Positions 5,950-6,481 of a stretch of 6,481 nucleotides of DNA are shown piece after piece. Below the pieces are notes generated by a model. It worked only from the letters and a program-made list of their open reading frames with translations, had not been told where the DNA came from and made no database searches. Source of the stretch: VRUE01 sp046733315 (GTDB lineage: Bacteria; Actinomycetota; Thermoleophilia; Solirubrobacterales; 70-9); the NCBI GenBank assembly GCA_046733315.1, contig JBKPOV010000184.1, positions 1 to 6,481 of the forward strand, given 5' to 3'. Both the position numbers and the translations under genes were made by a program. Within the stretch, counting starts at the first letter, position 1. Every line of letters starts with the position of its first letter.

Positions 5950-6481
5950 GTGGGTTCTCACGAGCTGTACCAGCGGGCGGTGAGGGTTCTTCCGGGGGGA
6001 GTTAACAGCCCTGTTCGGGCGATGCGGCAGATCGGGCGTGAGCCGGTCTTCGTCGAGCGCGGCGAGGGGTGTGAGCTCGTCGATGTTGATGGCAACCGCT
6101 ACGTCGACTGGGTCGGCTCGTGGGGGCCGCTGATCCTCGGCCACGCCAATCCCGCCGTGCTGGCGGCGGTCGAGTCCGCCGCCGTGCGGGGGACCAGCTT
6201 CGGCGCCGCCACAGCGGCGGAGGTCGAGCTGGCCGAGGAGGTCGTCGTCCGGATCCCCTCCGTCGAGATGGTCCGCATGACCAGCTCCGGTACCGAGGCG
6301 GCGATGAGCGCGATCCGTCTTGCCCGCGCCGCCACGGGCCGTCAGATCGTGGTCAAGTTCGCCGGCGCCTATCACGGCCACTCCGACGGCTTGCTCGCCG
6401 AGGCCGGCTCCGGGATCGCGACGCTGGCGCTGCCGGCCAGCCCCGGCGTCACCGCGGCTCAGGCCGCCGACACGGTGGTGG
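5950..6481 (+). CDS. hemL: Glutamate-1-semialdehyde 2,1-aminomutase, N-terminal part
   Basis: The first 177 codons are present and the gene runs off the window; full-length members have about 430 residues. HemL is the PLP enzyme that converts glutamate-1-semialdehyde to 5-aminolevulinate in the C5 pathway, supplying HemB. Diagnostic segments are PGGVNSPVRA (15-24), a VDGNRYVDWVGSWGPLILGH stretch (45-64), SSGTEAAMSAIRLAR (112-126, PLP phosphate-binding loop) and FAGAYHGHSDGLL (137-149). The catalytic lysine lies beyond the window. The GTG at 5950 aligns with the usual family N terminus, but its ribosome binding site is weak (GCGAGA at best). The frame stays open upstream through the palindrome as far as the preceding stop codon, with another GTG at 5863 that also lacks a Shine-Dalgarno. 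Early codons are G- and T-ending, later ones C-ending. Confidence 0.96.
   Translation, partial: MGSHELYQRAVRVLPGGVNSPVRAMRQIGREPVFVERGEGCELVDVDGNRYVDWVGSWGPLILGHANPAVLAAVESAAVRGTSFGAATAAEVELAEEVVVRIPSVEMVRMTSSGTEAAMSAIRLARAATGRQIVVKFAGAYHGHSDGLLAEAGSGIATLALPASPGVTAAQAADTVV

Noticed and set aside
5077..6381. Minus-strand open frames antisense to ahbAB and hemL
   Set aside because: They are third-position GC shadows of well-conserved genes and have no recognisable family features.

Overview
The window is a high-GC bacterial chromosome segment, densely packed with short spacers and head-to-tail overlaps. Gene content and GC suggest a deep-branching actinomycete, perhaps class Thermoleophilia. 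That placement is inference: no rRNA or other phylogenetic marker is present. No mobile-element gene, CRISPR array, tRNA or rRNA was seen.

Layout. (1) 22-801, minus: a complete YmdB-family metallophosphoesterase with all expected metal-site residues. (2) 845-1528, plus, divergent from it across about 43 bp that carry two small abutting palindromes: a protein with the YGSN motif and candidate catalytic Glu of the gamma-glutamylcyclotransferase-like fold. Its 3' end overlaps the next gene tail to tail by 14 bp. (3) 3607-1515, minus: a two-gene ABC exporter operon, ATPase first, then an ABC-2 type permease, joined by a 1-nt TGATG overlap. (4) 3608-3781: a divergent intergenic region holding a perfect 26-bp-arm inverted repeat. 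(5) 3782 to the window end, plus: a tetrapyrrole cluster of hemB (porphobilinogen synthase), a two-domain siroheme-decarboxylase-like protein (AhbA-AhbB/NirD-NirL fusion with an Lrp/AsnC-type fold) and the first 177 codons of hemL (glutamate-1-semialdehyde aminotransferase). A second large inverted repeat (20-bp outer arms plus a nested 10-bp pair) fills the gap before hemL.

How the genes fit together. HemL makes 5-aminolevulinate and HemB condenses two of these to porphobilinogen, so both serve every tetrapyrrole. The fusion protein between them resembles enzymes that decarboxylate siroheme to didecarbosiroheme, a step of the siroheme-dependent heme and heme d1 routes. Its gene starts inside the end of hemB with a perfect internal Shine-Dalgarno sequence, so the two are probably translationally coupled.

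Most notable signals. The two long palindromes share a core (GGAA, then CCCCTGCC and GG). They lie 21 nt and 11 nt upstream of the hemB and hemL start codons, neither of which has a recognisable Shine-Dalgarno, whereas the gene between them has a perfect one. This could be a genome-wide palindromic repeat family or a pair of cis-regulatory hairpins. The sequence alone cannot decide.
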